The notes beneath the pieces are model-generated. The model made no database searches. It was given only the letters and a program-made list of their open reading frames with translations, and was not told the origin of the DNA. Below, in pieces: positions 8,241 to 16,329 of a stretch of 64,000 nt of DNA (position 1 is the first letter of the stretch; every line of letters starts with the position of its first letter). This DNA comes from Chryseobacterium tagetis (GTDB lineage Bacteria > Bacteroidota > Bacteroidia > Flavobacteriales > Weeksellaceae): contig NZ_JAERSE020000005.1 in NCBI RefSeq assembly GCF_016735585.2, positions 62,001 through 126,000 on the forward strand, given 5' to 3'. A program made the position numbers and the translations under genes.

Positions 8241-11057
8241 TTAATACCAACCTCTTCTGGCAGCATTAATAATAGATCCAAGATTCAGAACCAGAGTATA
8301 TCTAATACGTCTTGCATAATCCTTAAAAGATGGCTCAAAGCCTAGCGAAGACTGTACAGGGAAATACACCTCAAGAAAATCAGGAATAACCCTCACTTTT
8401 ATTCCACTGTCCCAGATAAACTGAGTTGGATGATTTTTATTTTTATAAAATCCGGCATCTGCATATACATGGAAAATTTTCCAGACACTGGAATCTACAT
8501 TGAAAGAAGTAATCCATTGGTTGACGCTTCCCGGTAAGAAAGATTTGAAACCTCCGTCAGCCAAAATAAACTGTTGAGATAAAATTCCGCTACTGGCACT
8601 TTCTCCCAATAAAGTATAAGAAAATGAATAATTCGAAACCCTTGAAATTCCGTAGTTGAACGTACTGTTTCGCGTATCGTTTCTTATAAAATATCCTGCA
8701 AATAATCGTAAGCTTAATTTTTGCTTAGGAGCAAATTCCCATCTGTAAAACCCTTCCGCATTTATTTTATTGAAATCTTCCATTCCCTGAGTACTAATGC
8801 TTAAACTCTTCTCATGAATCATTTGACTATCGCTGTATCCATATCCCAGACTCCAAAGATTGTACTTGCCGTAGTCTTTGTTGGCAATTCTCGCAGGGCT
8901 AAGATCTCTTTCAAAATAATTATATGAAAAAGCTAGACTTCTTCCTACCGTACTTCTTGGATTCTTTCTGAAATTAATATTGGAGAAGGCAGATAACTTA
9001 CGATATGCAAGATTGTAATCATAATGAAAATACGATCCCGAAACTCCGAAGGTCAGACTTCGGATAATACTTTCTGCAGGCAGAAAAGAGTAGGAGATAG
9101 CTCCTGATCCGGTCATTTTTCCGGTTCCGGAACTATACATCGGTGTAAATGAATACAGGAATTTCTGATCAAAGAATGACTGATTTTTAAAATTAACACC
9201 AAACAAAAATTTATCGTAGGTATTGTTAAATCTGATTTTTGGACTTATATATATTTCATTGAACTCAGGATTGGGAATATCTTTTATGAATTTGAATTTA
9301 ATCTTCTTCGTATTAGAGAAAAAACCTTTGGCATACAGATAATTGTCTCTGTATTTAGACTCCGGAAAGATATAATCTTCATTCAGGGTAATTTTGTAAA
9401 TATCATCTGCAGGCAGTGGAAAAATCTTTGTTTTTTCATTCTCTTCACCTTCTACCCAGTATTCTTGTTTATTTCCTTCTTTATCTTCCGTTTTTAACTT
9501 TACGGGAATATTTGAAAATGTATTTTTTTGAATTTTAATATTCAGTGTATCATTTTCTTTCTGTAATCTTTTTAATTTAAAATTTACCCGGTTTTTGTGT
9601 TCAAGGAAATCTGCCAGATATTCTGTTCTCTTATCTTTTTCTGAAAGCTCTTTTAAAAAGTCTCTCGGATTGATGTTTTGATGTGAATTTTTTACAATAA
9701 AATCTTTTAACAGACTGTTGAAATTCTCGTATCCCATTTTATTGGCAGAATAGTTGAACAAGCTTCCGGTTTCAAAACTGCTGATCGCCATATCATTGAA
9801 GTTGCTCAAAACTGTGAATTTTTCATCAACCTTCTGGTCAAGATTCTGAGACATGATGTATTGATAAGCCAGTCCATACCGGTCAATTAATTTCACTTTG
9901 GAAGCATGAAACAACTTTAAAGGTTTTACTCCAAAAATTTTAGCTTCCGGAAGAGTTCCTAAAAGTTTGGTGTCTTTATAAAATTTATTCAGATACTGGA
10001 TTTCTAAATACGATTTCAACCCATTTTTGAACCAGTGATTGTCCTGTTTGCTGGTAATGATACTTTCATCAAGGATTTTTTTGGCAATAATTCCGAAATA
10101 GTCCAGATCTATTTTTTCGGCATCTGTAAAAAGAGGAAAGTTAAACTTCCAGACATTGATGTCATTATTGCCGAAAAAGTCTTCCTTATTCCTGAATTTC
10201 TCAGAAATAAAAAGCGTTTCAGGAACAAATCCCAATTTGTCTTTAATAAATCTTAAATGAAGAGGTAAGAAAAATTCCAGATTTTCTTTTTCCTGAGGAT
10301 TCAGAGGATATCCGAATTTTATTTCTGTGTTGAGGTCCTCAGAACTTATTTTTATCACAGGAAACTCCTTTTTAGAAAGAATAAACTCCGGCTCGGAATC
10401 TAAATCACCCATGAAATTTCCGTCTGCTGACTGGGAAACATTACTTTGAATATAATATTTTGTATCAGTAATAAGATGGATATTCCAAAAAGTATTGAAG
10501 TTCACAGATTCCTCAATATCATGATATTTTTTTGAAGAAATATTATCCGGATCAAAATGATCAGGAACAATAAAGAAATATTTTAAAGCTACACTGTTAT
10601 CAGAAGTGCCATATCCTGTAAATCTCTGATCAGGAAGCTGCATCTGATAATGCAGTTGTAATTTTATTTTCTCTCCCGGCTTCAGTATTTGCTGTAAAGG
10701 CAGGAAAAGATTTTCATCAGAAAGGTTTTGAACGGGGATTTCCTGATCGGAACTTTTAATTTGTAAATTTAAAAGCTTTCCCAACTGTTCATCTTTGGCA
10801 AAATGAAGATCGGTATTCCGGTCTTCCAGTTTTCGGTAGGCTAAAGAAGTTCCTCTTTTATGATAAGCAGAAATCCAGTTTAACAATTTGATAGTGTTCA
10901 GGTCTTTCTCGGAATGGTTGTAATACACCAGTTCCTGATTCACTGTGATCGTTTTCTTGTCCGAAGACAATTTTGCTTCAATAGAGATACTGTCTTTCTG
11001 TGCAGAAACCTCTGCAACACCTAAAAATAAAATAAGACAAATACTAATCCTTTTCAA
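8241..11057 (-). CDS. M1-aminopeptidase-like outer-membrane protein lacking the zinc motif
   Basis: 938 residues with signal peptide MKRISICLILFLGVAEVSAQ. The N-terminal ~300 residues resemble the beta-saddle of M1 peptidases; residues ~310-360 align by pattern with the catalytic domain (DYFGIIAKKILDES in place of HELAHQWFG, and WFKNGLKSYLE in place of WLNEGFATYFE). Thus the HExxH zinc ligands are absent while the downstream Glu context is kept. From ~residue 610 (NEIYISPKIRFNNTYDKF) the sequence becomes an outer-membrane barrel of ~12-16 strands. This suggests a non-catalytic peptidase-fold domain in the periplasm or outside, tethered to a barrel. The fold assignment is an inference; function unknown. 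Confidence 0.65.
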   Translation of the reverse strand: MKRISICLILFLGVAEVSAQKDSISIEAKLSSDKKTITVNQELVYYNHSEKDLNTIKLLNWISAYHKRGTSLAYRKLEDRNTDLHFAKDEQLGKLLNLQIKSSDQEIPVQNLSDENLFLPLQQILKPGEKIKLQLHYQMQLPDQRFTGYGTSDNSVALKYFFIVPDHFDPDNISSKKYHDIEESVNFNTFWNIHLITDTKYYIQSNVSQSADGNFMGDLDSEPEFILSKKEFPVIKISSEDLNTEIKFGYPLNPQEKENLEFFLPLHLRFIKDKLGFVPETLFISEKFRNKEDFFGNNDINVWKFNFPLFTDAEKIDLDYFGIIAKKILDESIITSKQDNHWFKNGLKSYLEIQYLNKFYKDTKLLGTLPEAKIFGVKPLKLFHASKVKLIDRYGLAYQYIMSQNLDQKVDEKFTVLSNFNDMAISSFETGSLFNYSANKMGYENFNSLLKDFIVKNSHQNINPRDFLKELSEKDKRTEYLADFLEHKNRVNFKLKRLQKENDTLNIKIQKNTFSNIPVKLKTEDKEGNKQEYWVEGEENEKTKIFPLPADDIYKITLNEDYIFPESKYRDNYLYAKGFFSNTKKIKFKFIKDIPNPEFNEIYISPKIRFNNTYDKFLFGVNFKNQSFFDQKFLYSFTPMYSSGTGKMTGSGAISYSFLPAESIIRSLTFGVSGSYFHYDYNLAYRKLSAFSNINFRKNPRSTVGRSLAFSYNYFERDLSPARIANKDYGKYNLWSLGYGYSDSQMIHEKSLSISTQGMEDFNKINAEGFYRWEFAPKQKLSLRLFAGYFIRNDTRNSTFNYGISRVSNYSFSYTLLGESASSGILSQQFILADGGFKSFLPGSVNQWITSFNVDSSVWKIFHVYADAGFYKNKNHPTQFIWDSGIKVRVIPDFLEVYFPVQSSLGFEPSFKDYARRIRYTLVLNLGSIINAARRGWY

Positions 11058-11135
11058 TATTCCTGATAAAGTATCAAATATAACTTATTTTGAATAGATT
11101 TCGTAAAGATTTGAGCAAGGAGTTGATAAAAAATT

Positions 11136-11188
11136 AACCACAAAAGAGATAAAAGACTCAAATGAGTTCTTTTATCCCTTTTGTGGTT
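11136..11188. repeat. Palindromic repeat, short copy of the AACCACAAAAG family
   Basis: AACCACAAAAGAGATAAAAG at 11136-11155 faces CTTTTATCCCTTTTGTGGTT at 11169-11188, forming a long nearly perfect hairpin after the stop of the UMP synthase gene, where it can also act as a terminator. Its end sequence matches the ends of the longer element at 12677-12840. Confidence 0.75.
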
Positions 11189-11214
11189 TTAAAAAAAATA
11201 TATTGAATTGTTTT

Positions 11215-12573
11215 TTACAAAGAATTCAAATAAGCTTTCCAGCCTTCATTTTTATAAGAGATGGCAGCTTGCTCAGCATTTTCAGCTTTATAAATTCCTC
11301 TTCCTACGATAATGAAATCAGTATGAAGAGTTTTGAATACGTGTTCCGGAGTATTGTACTGTTGTCCTTTTCCGTCACCAGAATCAGCAAGATTCACACC
11401 CGGAGTAAATAATAACAGTTCTTCAGGAAGTGTATTTTGAGAAACGCCTCCAATTACATTCGGATGAGATAAAGCCACTTTTAAAGCTTCTTCTCTGTAG
11501 CTGCTCGTCGTTAAAGTTCCTTTAGAAGACATTCCTATGATAGCGACTACACCTACGTTTTTGAAGCAGTCTAAAGATTCAAAACCACCAATTACCTGTG
11601 AAGTCACAAAATCTGCCCAGTCTGTAATTTTGAAAACTCCGCTCGTAAACTGAAGTTCCTGAGTATTTCCGATATCAGCAAATTTTCTGTCTTCCATCAA
11701 TAGGAAATTGTGTTTTGCAGCCAATGCTTTTAAAGGAGTAATTGTTTTTTCGTATTCAAAATCAGAAATAACGTCGATGTGAGTTTTTAATGCAATGACG
11801 TGTGGACCCACTTTATCAGCAAGATCTAATAATTCCTGCGTTGTAGTAACATCAGCAGAAGCAATTAAATTTGATTGTTTTGCGATAGCAGTCTCTAATA
11901 ATTTTTTAGAAACAGAATGTTGTGTAGTGCTTAGTTTTTGTTCGTAAGAAGACTTTGTTTTTTCTTCAAACTGAATATGGTTCCCTTGTAAGAAATCCTG
12001 AATTCTTTTTACCTCTTCATCAGATAATTCTCCGTTTTCCTGAAGAATTTCGCAAACTTCTGAAATATTGAAAAGCGTGTGTACTTTATAACCTTTACTT
12101 TCCAAAAGCTGTTTTCCGCCTTGCTCTCTGTCAAGAACGACAACGATGTCTGCAACTTTAAGATCTTCTTGTTCTACCTCTGCAATAGTTTCGATCAAAG
12201 ATTTTCCTGAAGTGATAACGTCTTCTACCAAAAGACAGTTTTGTCCTTTCTGGTAAATTCCTTCAATCAGTTTCTTGGTACCGTAGCTTTTTGCTTCTTT
12301 TCTTTTAATAATTAACGGAATATAGCTTTCCAAAGACATTGCTGTAGCCATAGGAAGTGCAGCATAAGGAACACCGCAGATCAAATCGAAATTATCCAGA
12401 GGGAGCATTTCCAATAAATAATTGGCCAGGCTTTTCAAAATTTTAGGATCTGAAGCCAGAGGTCTTAAATCTACATAAAACGGACTTTCAATACCGCTTT
12501 TTAATGTAAATCTTCCGAATTTAATGATGCCCAGTTTGTAGCACTCCAAAAAGAATTCTTTTTTACTTTCCAT
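11215..12573 (-). CDS. pyrE-pyrF: Bifunctional orotate phosphoribosyltransferase / OMP decarboxylase (UMP synthase)
   Basis: A 452-residue fusion catalysing the last two steps of UMP synthesis: orotate + PRPP to OMP, then decarboxylation to UMP. Residues 1-~195 are OPRT, with FTLKSGIESPFYVDLR and the PRPP loop LLVEDVITSGKS at 114-125. Residues ~205-452 are OMP decarboxylase, with the catalytic motif MEDRKFADIGNT near 295 and the phosphate-binding VGRGIYKA near the end. The DRKFADIGNT form and the OPRT-first order match the eukaryotic UMP synthase architecture rather than the short bacterial PyrF. Flanked on both sides by copies of one palindromic repeat family and apparently monocistronic. 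Confidence 0.95.
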   Translation of the reverse strand: MESKKEFFLECYKLGIIKFGRFTLKSGIESPFYVDLRPLASDPKILKSLANYLLEMLPLDNFDLICGVPYAALPMATAMSLESYIPLIIKRKEAKSYGTKKLIEGIYQKGQNCLLVEDVITSGKSLIETIAEVEQEDLKVADIVVVLDREQGGKQLLESKGYKVHTLFNISEVCEILQENGELSDEEVKRIQDFLQGNHIQFEEKTKSSYEQKLSTTQHSVSKKLLETAIAKQSNLIASADVTTTQELLDLADKVGPHVIALKTHIDVISDFEYEKTITPLKALAAKHNFLLMEDRKFADIGNTQELQFTSGVFKITDWADFVTSQVIGGFESLDCFKNVGVVAIIGMSSKGTLTTSSYREEALKVALSHPNVIGGVSQNTLPEELLLFTPGVNLADSGDGKGQQYNTPEHVFKTLHTDFIIVGRGIYKAENAEQAAISYKNEGWKAYLNSL

Positions 12574-12592
12574 TATTTTTTATTAGATGGTG

Positions 12593-12600
12593 CAAATTTA
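12593..12600 (-). promoter_or_regulatory. -7 promoter element of the UMP synthase gene
   Basis: Reads TAAATTTG on the minus strand, matching TAnnTTTG, 20 bp before the ATG at 12573. No convincing -33 TTG at the usual spacing. Confidence 0.45.
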
Positions 12601-12676
12601 AGGATTTGAAAACAAAATGGGAAAAAACTCAAATATCAATTTTACCTCATAGCTAATATCTGTTTAAACTTTTTAT

Positions 12677-12840
12677 TTAACCACAAAAGACACAGAAGAC
12701 TTATATACTGTATTGAAAGTTTATTATTAAACTGAAAGTAAGAACGCACAATTCTTTAAAAATCTTTGATTTTTATTCTTTTGATTGCTTTTAATATCCG
12801 AGTATAGCTGTAGAAATAGCTTTTGTCTCTTTGTGGTTAA
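12677..12840. repeat. Long palindromic element, TTAACCACAAAAG family
   Basis: A 164-bp element bounded by TTAACCAC (12677-12684) and its reverse complement GTGGTTAA (12833-12840). The inverted ends extend inward: ACCACAAAAGACACAGAAG at the left against CTTTTGTCTCTTTGTGGTT at the right. It fills most of the 334-bp gap between the UMP synthase gene and the DUF1232 gene and has no coding potential. Its ends recur at 11136-11188. Confidence 0.75.
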
Positions 12841-12881
12841 TTTTAAACATCAGAACAAACAATGATTTGTTGTTCACAAAA

Positions 12882-12907
12882 AAAACATTCCCAATCGGGA
12901 ATGTTTT
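12882..12907 (-). terminator. Terminator of the DUF1232 gene
   Basis: Perfect 11-bp stem AAAACATTCCC / GGGAATGTTTT with loop AATC, immediately adjoining the stop codon at 12908; an A-run at 12877-12885 supplies the T-run on the minus strand. Confidence 0.88.
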
Positions 12908-13255
12908 CTATTTTATTATTTCTGCGTCAATAATCTTTGTTTCTCCTGTGCTGTACTTCTGTTGGGTTTCCCAAAGTAAAAACTTATCTACTTCTTTTAT
13001 CAGTTTAGGAATGACCAGGTACAAAACCGCAAGATCATCCATGACTCCTAAAACAGGTATTGCTACTTCAGGAATAAGATCGATGGGAGAAAGCACATAC
13101 AGAATTCCCAATAAAGGAAGAATGATATCTATAGACTTCATGGGATATTGCCCTTTCCGCCACATTTTTATCATTCTGAAAATATCAGGAATCTTTCTGA
13201 TGAAACCTTTGTGGTTGATGGCTTCTTTTGCCAGACTCAATTTTGAATATTTCAT
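12908..13255 (-). CDS. DUF1232 (YkvA-type) small membrane protein
   Basis: 115 residues. The central hydrophobic segment with the family motif YVLSPIDLIPEVAIPVLGVM followed by DDLAVLYLVIPK (residues ~52-85) identifies the DUF1232/YkvA family. A Lys/Arg-rich N-terminus (KMWRKGQYPMKS) precedes it. Family members are small inner-membrane proteins of unknown role. Monocistronic with its own terminator. Confidence 0.85.
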   Translation of the reverse strand: MKYSKLSLAKEAINHKGFIRKIPDIFRMIKMWRKGQYPMKSIDIILPLLGILYVLSPIDLIPEVAIPVLGVMDDLAVLYLVIPKLIKEVDKFLLWETQQKYSTGETKIIDAEIIK

Positions 13256-13337
13256 TTTGTGTTTATTTTAAAATAATTTTTAACACATTAAATTTCACAA
13301 ACTTTGTACCAAATATTTATAAAATTTAGTTAAAATA

Positions 13338-13877
13338 TTATTTAACGGTGCTGTCAATGAACTGATGTACAGATTCTGAATTCCAGTCTCTTGAAGCATC
13401 TTCTTTAATGATGATTCTTCCGTTTTTATTCAACAGATAAGTTGTAGGAAATACTTTCGGAAGTATTTTTTCTGAAATAGGACTTTGTGCAATATAAACA
13501 GGAACGTTGTAATTATTTTCCTTTAAAAATTTTCTTACTGCGTCTTCCTGGTCATTCATTGCGATTAAAACAAAATCTACTTTGTCCTTTCTTCCTTCAT
13601 ATAATTTTTGAATTGAAGGCCATTCTTTTCTGCATGGTGGACACCATGTTCCCCAGAAATTAAGGAAAACCGCTTTGTCTTTGAAAGCTTTAAGGTTGGT
13701 ACTCGGAACATTAATGCCCTGTAAATCGATATCATAATCTTCATCACTTATATGTACGGCATTTTCAATAGTAGCGATCGGTAAAAATGTGTCCTGCAAT
13801 TTTTCCTTGACTCCCGGAACGAAAGCGATAACACCAATAATGACGATTAATACAAGATAAATTATGTTTTTTTTCAT
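13338..13877 (-). CDS. TlpA-like thiol-disulfide oxidoreductase, membrane-anchored
   Basis: 179 residues: N-terminal signal anchor (NIIYLVLIVIIGVIAFVPGV), then a thioredoxin-fold AhpC/TSA-Redoxin domain with LNFWGTWCPPCRKEWPS (CPPC active site, residues ~73-89) and the cis-Pro region KVFPTTYLLNKNG. TlpA-type proteins act in the periplasm as reductants, for example in cytochrome maturation. Last gene of the leftward run aroC - thioredoxin-like - unknown exported protein - tlpA, 13 bp after the preceding gene. Confidence 0.88.
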   Translation of the reverse strand: MKKNIIYLVLIVIIGVIAFVPGVKEKLQDTFLPIATIENAVHISDEDYDIDLQGINVPSTNLKAFKDKAVFLNFWGTWCPPCRKEWPSIQKLYEGRKDKVDFVLIAMNDQEDAVRKFLKENNYNVPVYIAQSPISEKILPKVFPTTYLLNKNGRIIIKEDASRDWNSESVHQFIDSTVK

Positions 13878-13890
13878 GAATTTTAAATAT

Positions 13891-14634
13891 TTATTTTATC
13901 CCAATATACTCAAAGCAATTACTGTTGAGCTGATATACCAAAAACTTTTTGCTAACGGTTCCTTTTTCGTCCACAACAGGAATATACAGTTTATTCTGAT
14001 CAAACTTAATTAATTTTAAAGGACGTTCCGGCCGGTCAACAACACTGAAGAAATCAAATTCTGCTTCAATTTTATTAAGCATTTTTGTTTTCGTTTTAAA
14101 GATTTTATCCGTATCAATCAGTTGATCATTTTTGATGGTAAATGCCTGAACAGCCTGTGCCTGATCTTTATTAGAAAAAATTCCGTTCGAAATAACAAGA
14201 TAATAAGTCTGGTTACGAATTGAAGTCTTTATAATTTCGGATACAAAATAAGGAGTGTCGGAATTGTAAATGGTTTTTACTTTTCCGTTGGATGAATACT
14301 GGATCATTTGATCAAAACTTACCATCGTTCCTCCCATTCCTGTATCCCAGACATAAAATCTTAGTTTCTTATCTTCGGAAGTGATGATGTATAGCTTATC
14401 TTTTAATTTTTTGAAATCATAAGCAAGCGTTTCTGGATTTCCGGAAATGAATTTTTTAAACTCTTCTGAAAATTTAGCAGACTGAGCTTGTTTACTGTCA
14501 TAATCCTCACTTTCTGAAAACTTTGTATACACTTTTAAAAACTCTGCTTCTTTACTTTCAAATTTTCCTTTTTGAGCATACGAAACGTTTGAAATAAAGA
14601 AAAGGAGCAGAAAAAATCTAAAAAACCGTGACAT
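13891..14634 (-). CDS. Exported protein of unknown function
   Basis: 247 residues with a signal peptide (MSRFFRFFLLLFFISNVSYAQ). The rest is Lys-rich and predicted beta-rich, with no motif I recognise (for example LRFYVWDTGMGGTMVSFDQM, residues ~100-120). Its start is 1 bp past the stop of the upstream thioredoxin-like gene and it ends 13 bp before tlpA, so it is translated as part of that operon. A link to thiol redox is only by position. Confidence 0.7.
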   Translation of the reverse strand: MSRFFRFFLLLFFISNVSYAQKGKFESKEAEFLKVYTKFSESEDYDSKQAQSAKFSEEFKKFISGNPETLAYDFKKLKDKLYIITSEDKKLRFYVWDTGMGGTMVSFDQMIQYSSNGKVKTIYNSDTPYFVSEIIKTSIRNQTYYLVISNGIFSNKDQAQAVQAFTIKNDQLIDTDKIFKTKTKMLNKIEAEFDFFSVVDRPERPLKLIKFDQNKLYIPVVDEKGTVSKKFLVYQLNSNCFEYIGIK

Positions 14635-14635
14635 T

Positions 14636-15199
14636 CTAAAGAAGATCTAAAATTTCCTGAACGGCATCTTTACCTCTGTTTTTTGCGTAATACAGCTGCA
14701 GATCATTATAAAACTGATCTTTTGGATATCCTTCCGGATCGGCTTTATGTTTCATCAGTAATTCTTTTCCGTGTTGTGGACGCGGTCCCCAAGAATCTTT
14801 TACGTTAAAATCTTCATCTAAAATAATAACTTTAGGAATAGATTCTGTTCCGTTGGTCAAAAACTGATTGATTAAGCTTTTATCACTATCTCTAAGGAAG
14901 ATTTTTACCTCATTATGACCTTTGAAAAATGTAACCAAAGCAGGAACTGTTGCACTCGCATCACCACACCAAGCTTCGGAAATAATTAAAATCTTTCCGT
15001 CAAAATTCTTCGCAGCCAGCTCTTTCAATTGTTCTTCATCAGGAACATACTTTTTTAAAGTTCTGTCCATTCTCTGAAGTCCCAGTTCGTAATATTGTTT
15101 ATAATCTATTTCCTGTTGATTGGAAGGATGTTCTAATCTTTCTTTTGCAATCTGAATATACTCTTCAAAAGAAATTCCTTGAGCCCAGTAATTTTCCAT
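14636..15199 (-). CDS. Thioredoxin-fold protein with a single-Cys WCGDAS active site
   Basis: 187 residues, no signal peptide, so cytoplasmic. A thioredoxin-like core holds LIISEAWCGDASATVPAL (residues ~92-110): the usual WCxxC second Cys is replaced by Ala. The cis-Pro region SIPKVIILDEDF and the trailing WGPRPQHGKELL match a Bacteroidota/Firmicutes family of thioredoxin-like proteins (Thioredoxin_9 type, from memory). With only one active-site Cys it cannot run the standard dithiol cycle; a monothiol or bacilliredoxin-like role is possible. It lies 15 bp downstream of aroC. Confidence 0.82.
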   Translation of the reverse strand: MENYWAQGISFEEYIQIAKERLEHPSNQQEIDYKQYYELGLQRMDRTLKKYVPDEEQLKELAAKNFDGKILIISEAWCGDASATVPALVTFFKGHNEVKIFLRDSDKSLINQFLTNGTESIPKVIILDEDFNVKDSWGPRPQHGKELLMKHKADPEGYPKDQFYNDLQLYYAKNRGKDAVQEILDLL

Positions 15200-15214
15200 T
15201 ACTTTATTTATATT

Positions 15215-16285
15215 TTAAAAATTATTGATGTTTCTTGTTTTGTTAATCAAAAATAAATCCGCTAAAGCAAAAGCTGCCAAACTTTCCACTACCGGAACTG
15301 CTCTTGGAAGAACACAAGGATCGTGGCGTCCTTTTCCTTCTACAATTGCAGGGTTACCATATTTATCAACACTTTCCTGAGGCCTTAAAATGGTTGCTAC
15401 AGGCTTGAAAGCCACACGGAAATAAATATCCATTCCGTTTGAAATCCCACCTTGAATTCCACCGGAAAGGTTAGATTTTGTCGTGAAATCTTCATTGAAA
15501 AGATCGTTGTGTTCTTTCCCTGTCATTTTTGCACCACAGAATCCGCTTCCGTACTCAAAACCTTTTGCAGCATTGATGTTAAGCATTGCTTTTCCCAATT
15601 CAGCTTGCAATTTTGAGAAAACCGGTTCACCGATTCCTACAGGAACATTTTTGATCACACAGGTAATCGTTCCGCCAATCGTATTGCCTTCTTTTTTGAT
15701 TTCTTTGATTCTTTCGATCATTCTTTCTGCTGTCTCAGCATCCGGACAACGCACTTCATTGCTTTCCGTTTTGGAAAAATCCAAAGCCTGATAAGGTTTT
15801 TCACAGAAAATTTCGCCTACGGAAGATACGTAAGCATTGATCTCTATATTTGATAAGAACTGTTTTGCCAAAGCTCCGGCAACTACCCAGTTCATGGTTT
15901 CTCTCGCAGATGATTTTCCACCCCCGCGATAATCTCTCAGACCATATTTCTGATCATACGTGAAATCTGCATGACTCGGGCGATACGAGTTCGCAATATG
16001 ATCATAATCTTTTGATTTCTGATTTTCGTTTTCGATAATAAAACCAATGGGAGTTCCGGTTGTTTTTCCTTCAAAAATTCCTGAAAGAAACTGTACCGTG
16101 TCACTTTCCTTTCTTTGGGTTACGATTGCAGATTGACCTGGTTTTCTTCGATCCAATTCGTATTGAATTTTATCGAAATCAACCGTTAAACCTGCCGGAA
16201 AATTATTGATGATTCCACCGTAAGCCAAACCATGACTTTCTCCAAATGTTGTAAGACTGAGAAGATTACCTAAAGTATTTAACAT
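15215..16285 (-). CDS. aroC: Chorismate synthase
   Basis: 356 residues. Converts 5-enolpyruvylshikimate-3-phosphate to chorismate using reduced FMN, the last common step of aromatic amino acid synthesis. Motifs: N-terminal [26 protein letters not shown], the FMN-binding [13 protein letters not shown] (residues ~118-130) and C-terminal [16 protein letters not shown]. Length is normal for the family. First gene of the leftward run with the thioredoxin-like genes. A -7 promoter word lies only 4 bp before the ATG, suggesting little or no 5' UTR. Confidence 0.97.
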   Translation of the reverse strand: MLNTLGNLLSLTTFGESHGLAYGGIINNFPAGLTVDFDKIQYELDRRKPGQSAIVTQRKESDTVQFLSGIFEGKTTGTPIGFIIENENQKSKDYDHIANSYRPSHADFTYDQKYGLRDYRGGGKSSARETMNWVVAGALAKQFLSNIEINAYVSSVGEIFCEKPYQALDFSKTESNEVRCPDAETAERMIERIKEIKKEGNTIGGTITCVIKNVPVGIGEPVFSKLQAELGKAMLNINAAKGFEYGSGFCGAKMTGKEHNDLFNEDFTTKSNLSGGIQGGISNGMDIYFRVAFKPVATILRPQESVDKYGNPAIVEGKGRHDPCVLPRAVPVVESLAAFALADLFLINKTRNINNF

Positions 16286-16289
16286 GATA

Positions 16290-16297
16290 CAAATTTA
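16290..16297 (-). promoter_or_regulatory. -7 element next to aroC start
   Basis: Minus strand TAAATTTG (TAnnTTTG consensus) ending 4 bp before the aroC ATG, so the transcript would begin at or very near the start codon. Confidence 0.45.
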
Positions 16298-16329
16298 CGG
16301 CTTTTTCTTCAGATAAAGGAGCTCATAAA

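Noticed and set aside
10035..10256. Short ORF antisense to the M1-like gene, and dozens of similar antisense frames
   Set aside because: They lie wholly inside confidently identified genes, have no recognisable motifs and show the composition of a shadow frame.
12574..12907. Possible missing gene in the 334-bp gap after the UMP synthase start
   Set aside because: The gap is filled by a promoter, a palindromic element and a terminator; no coding frame.
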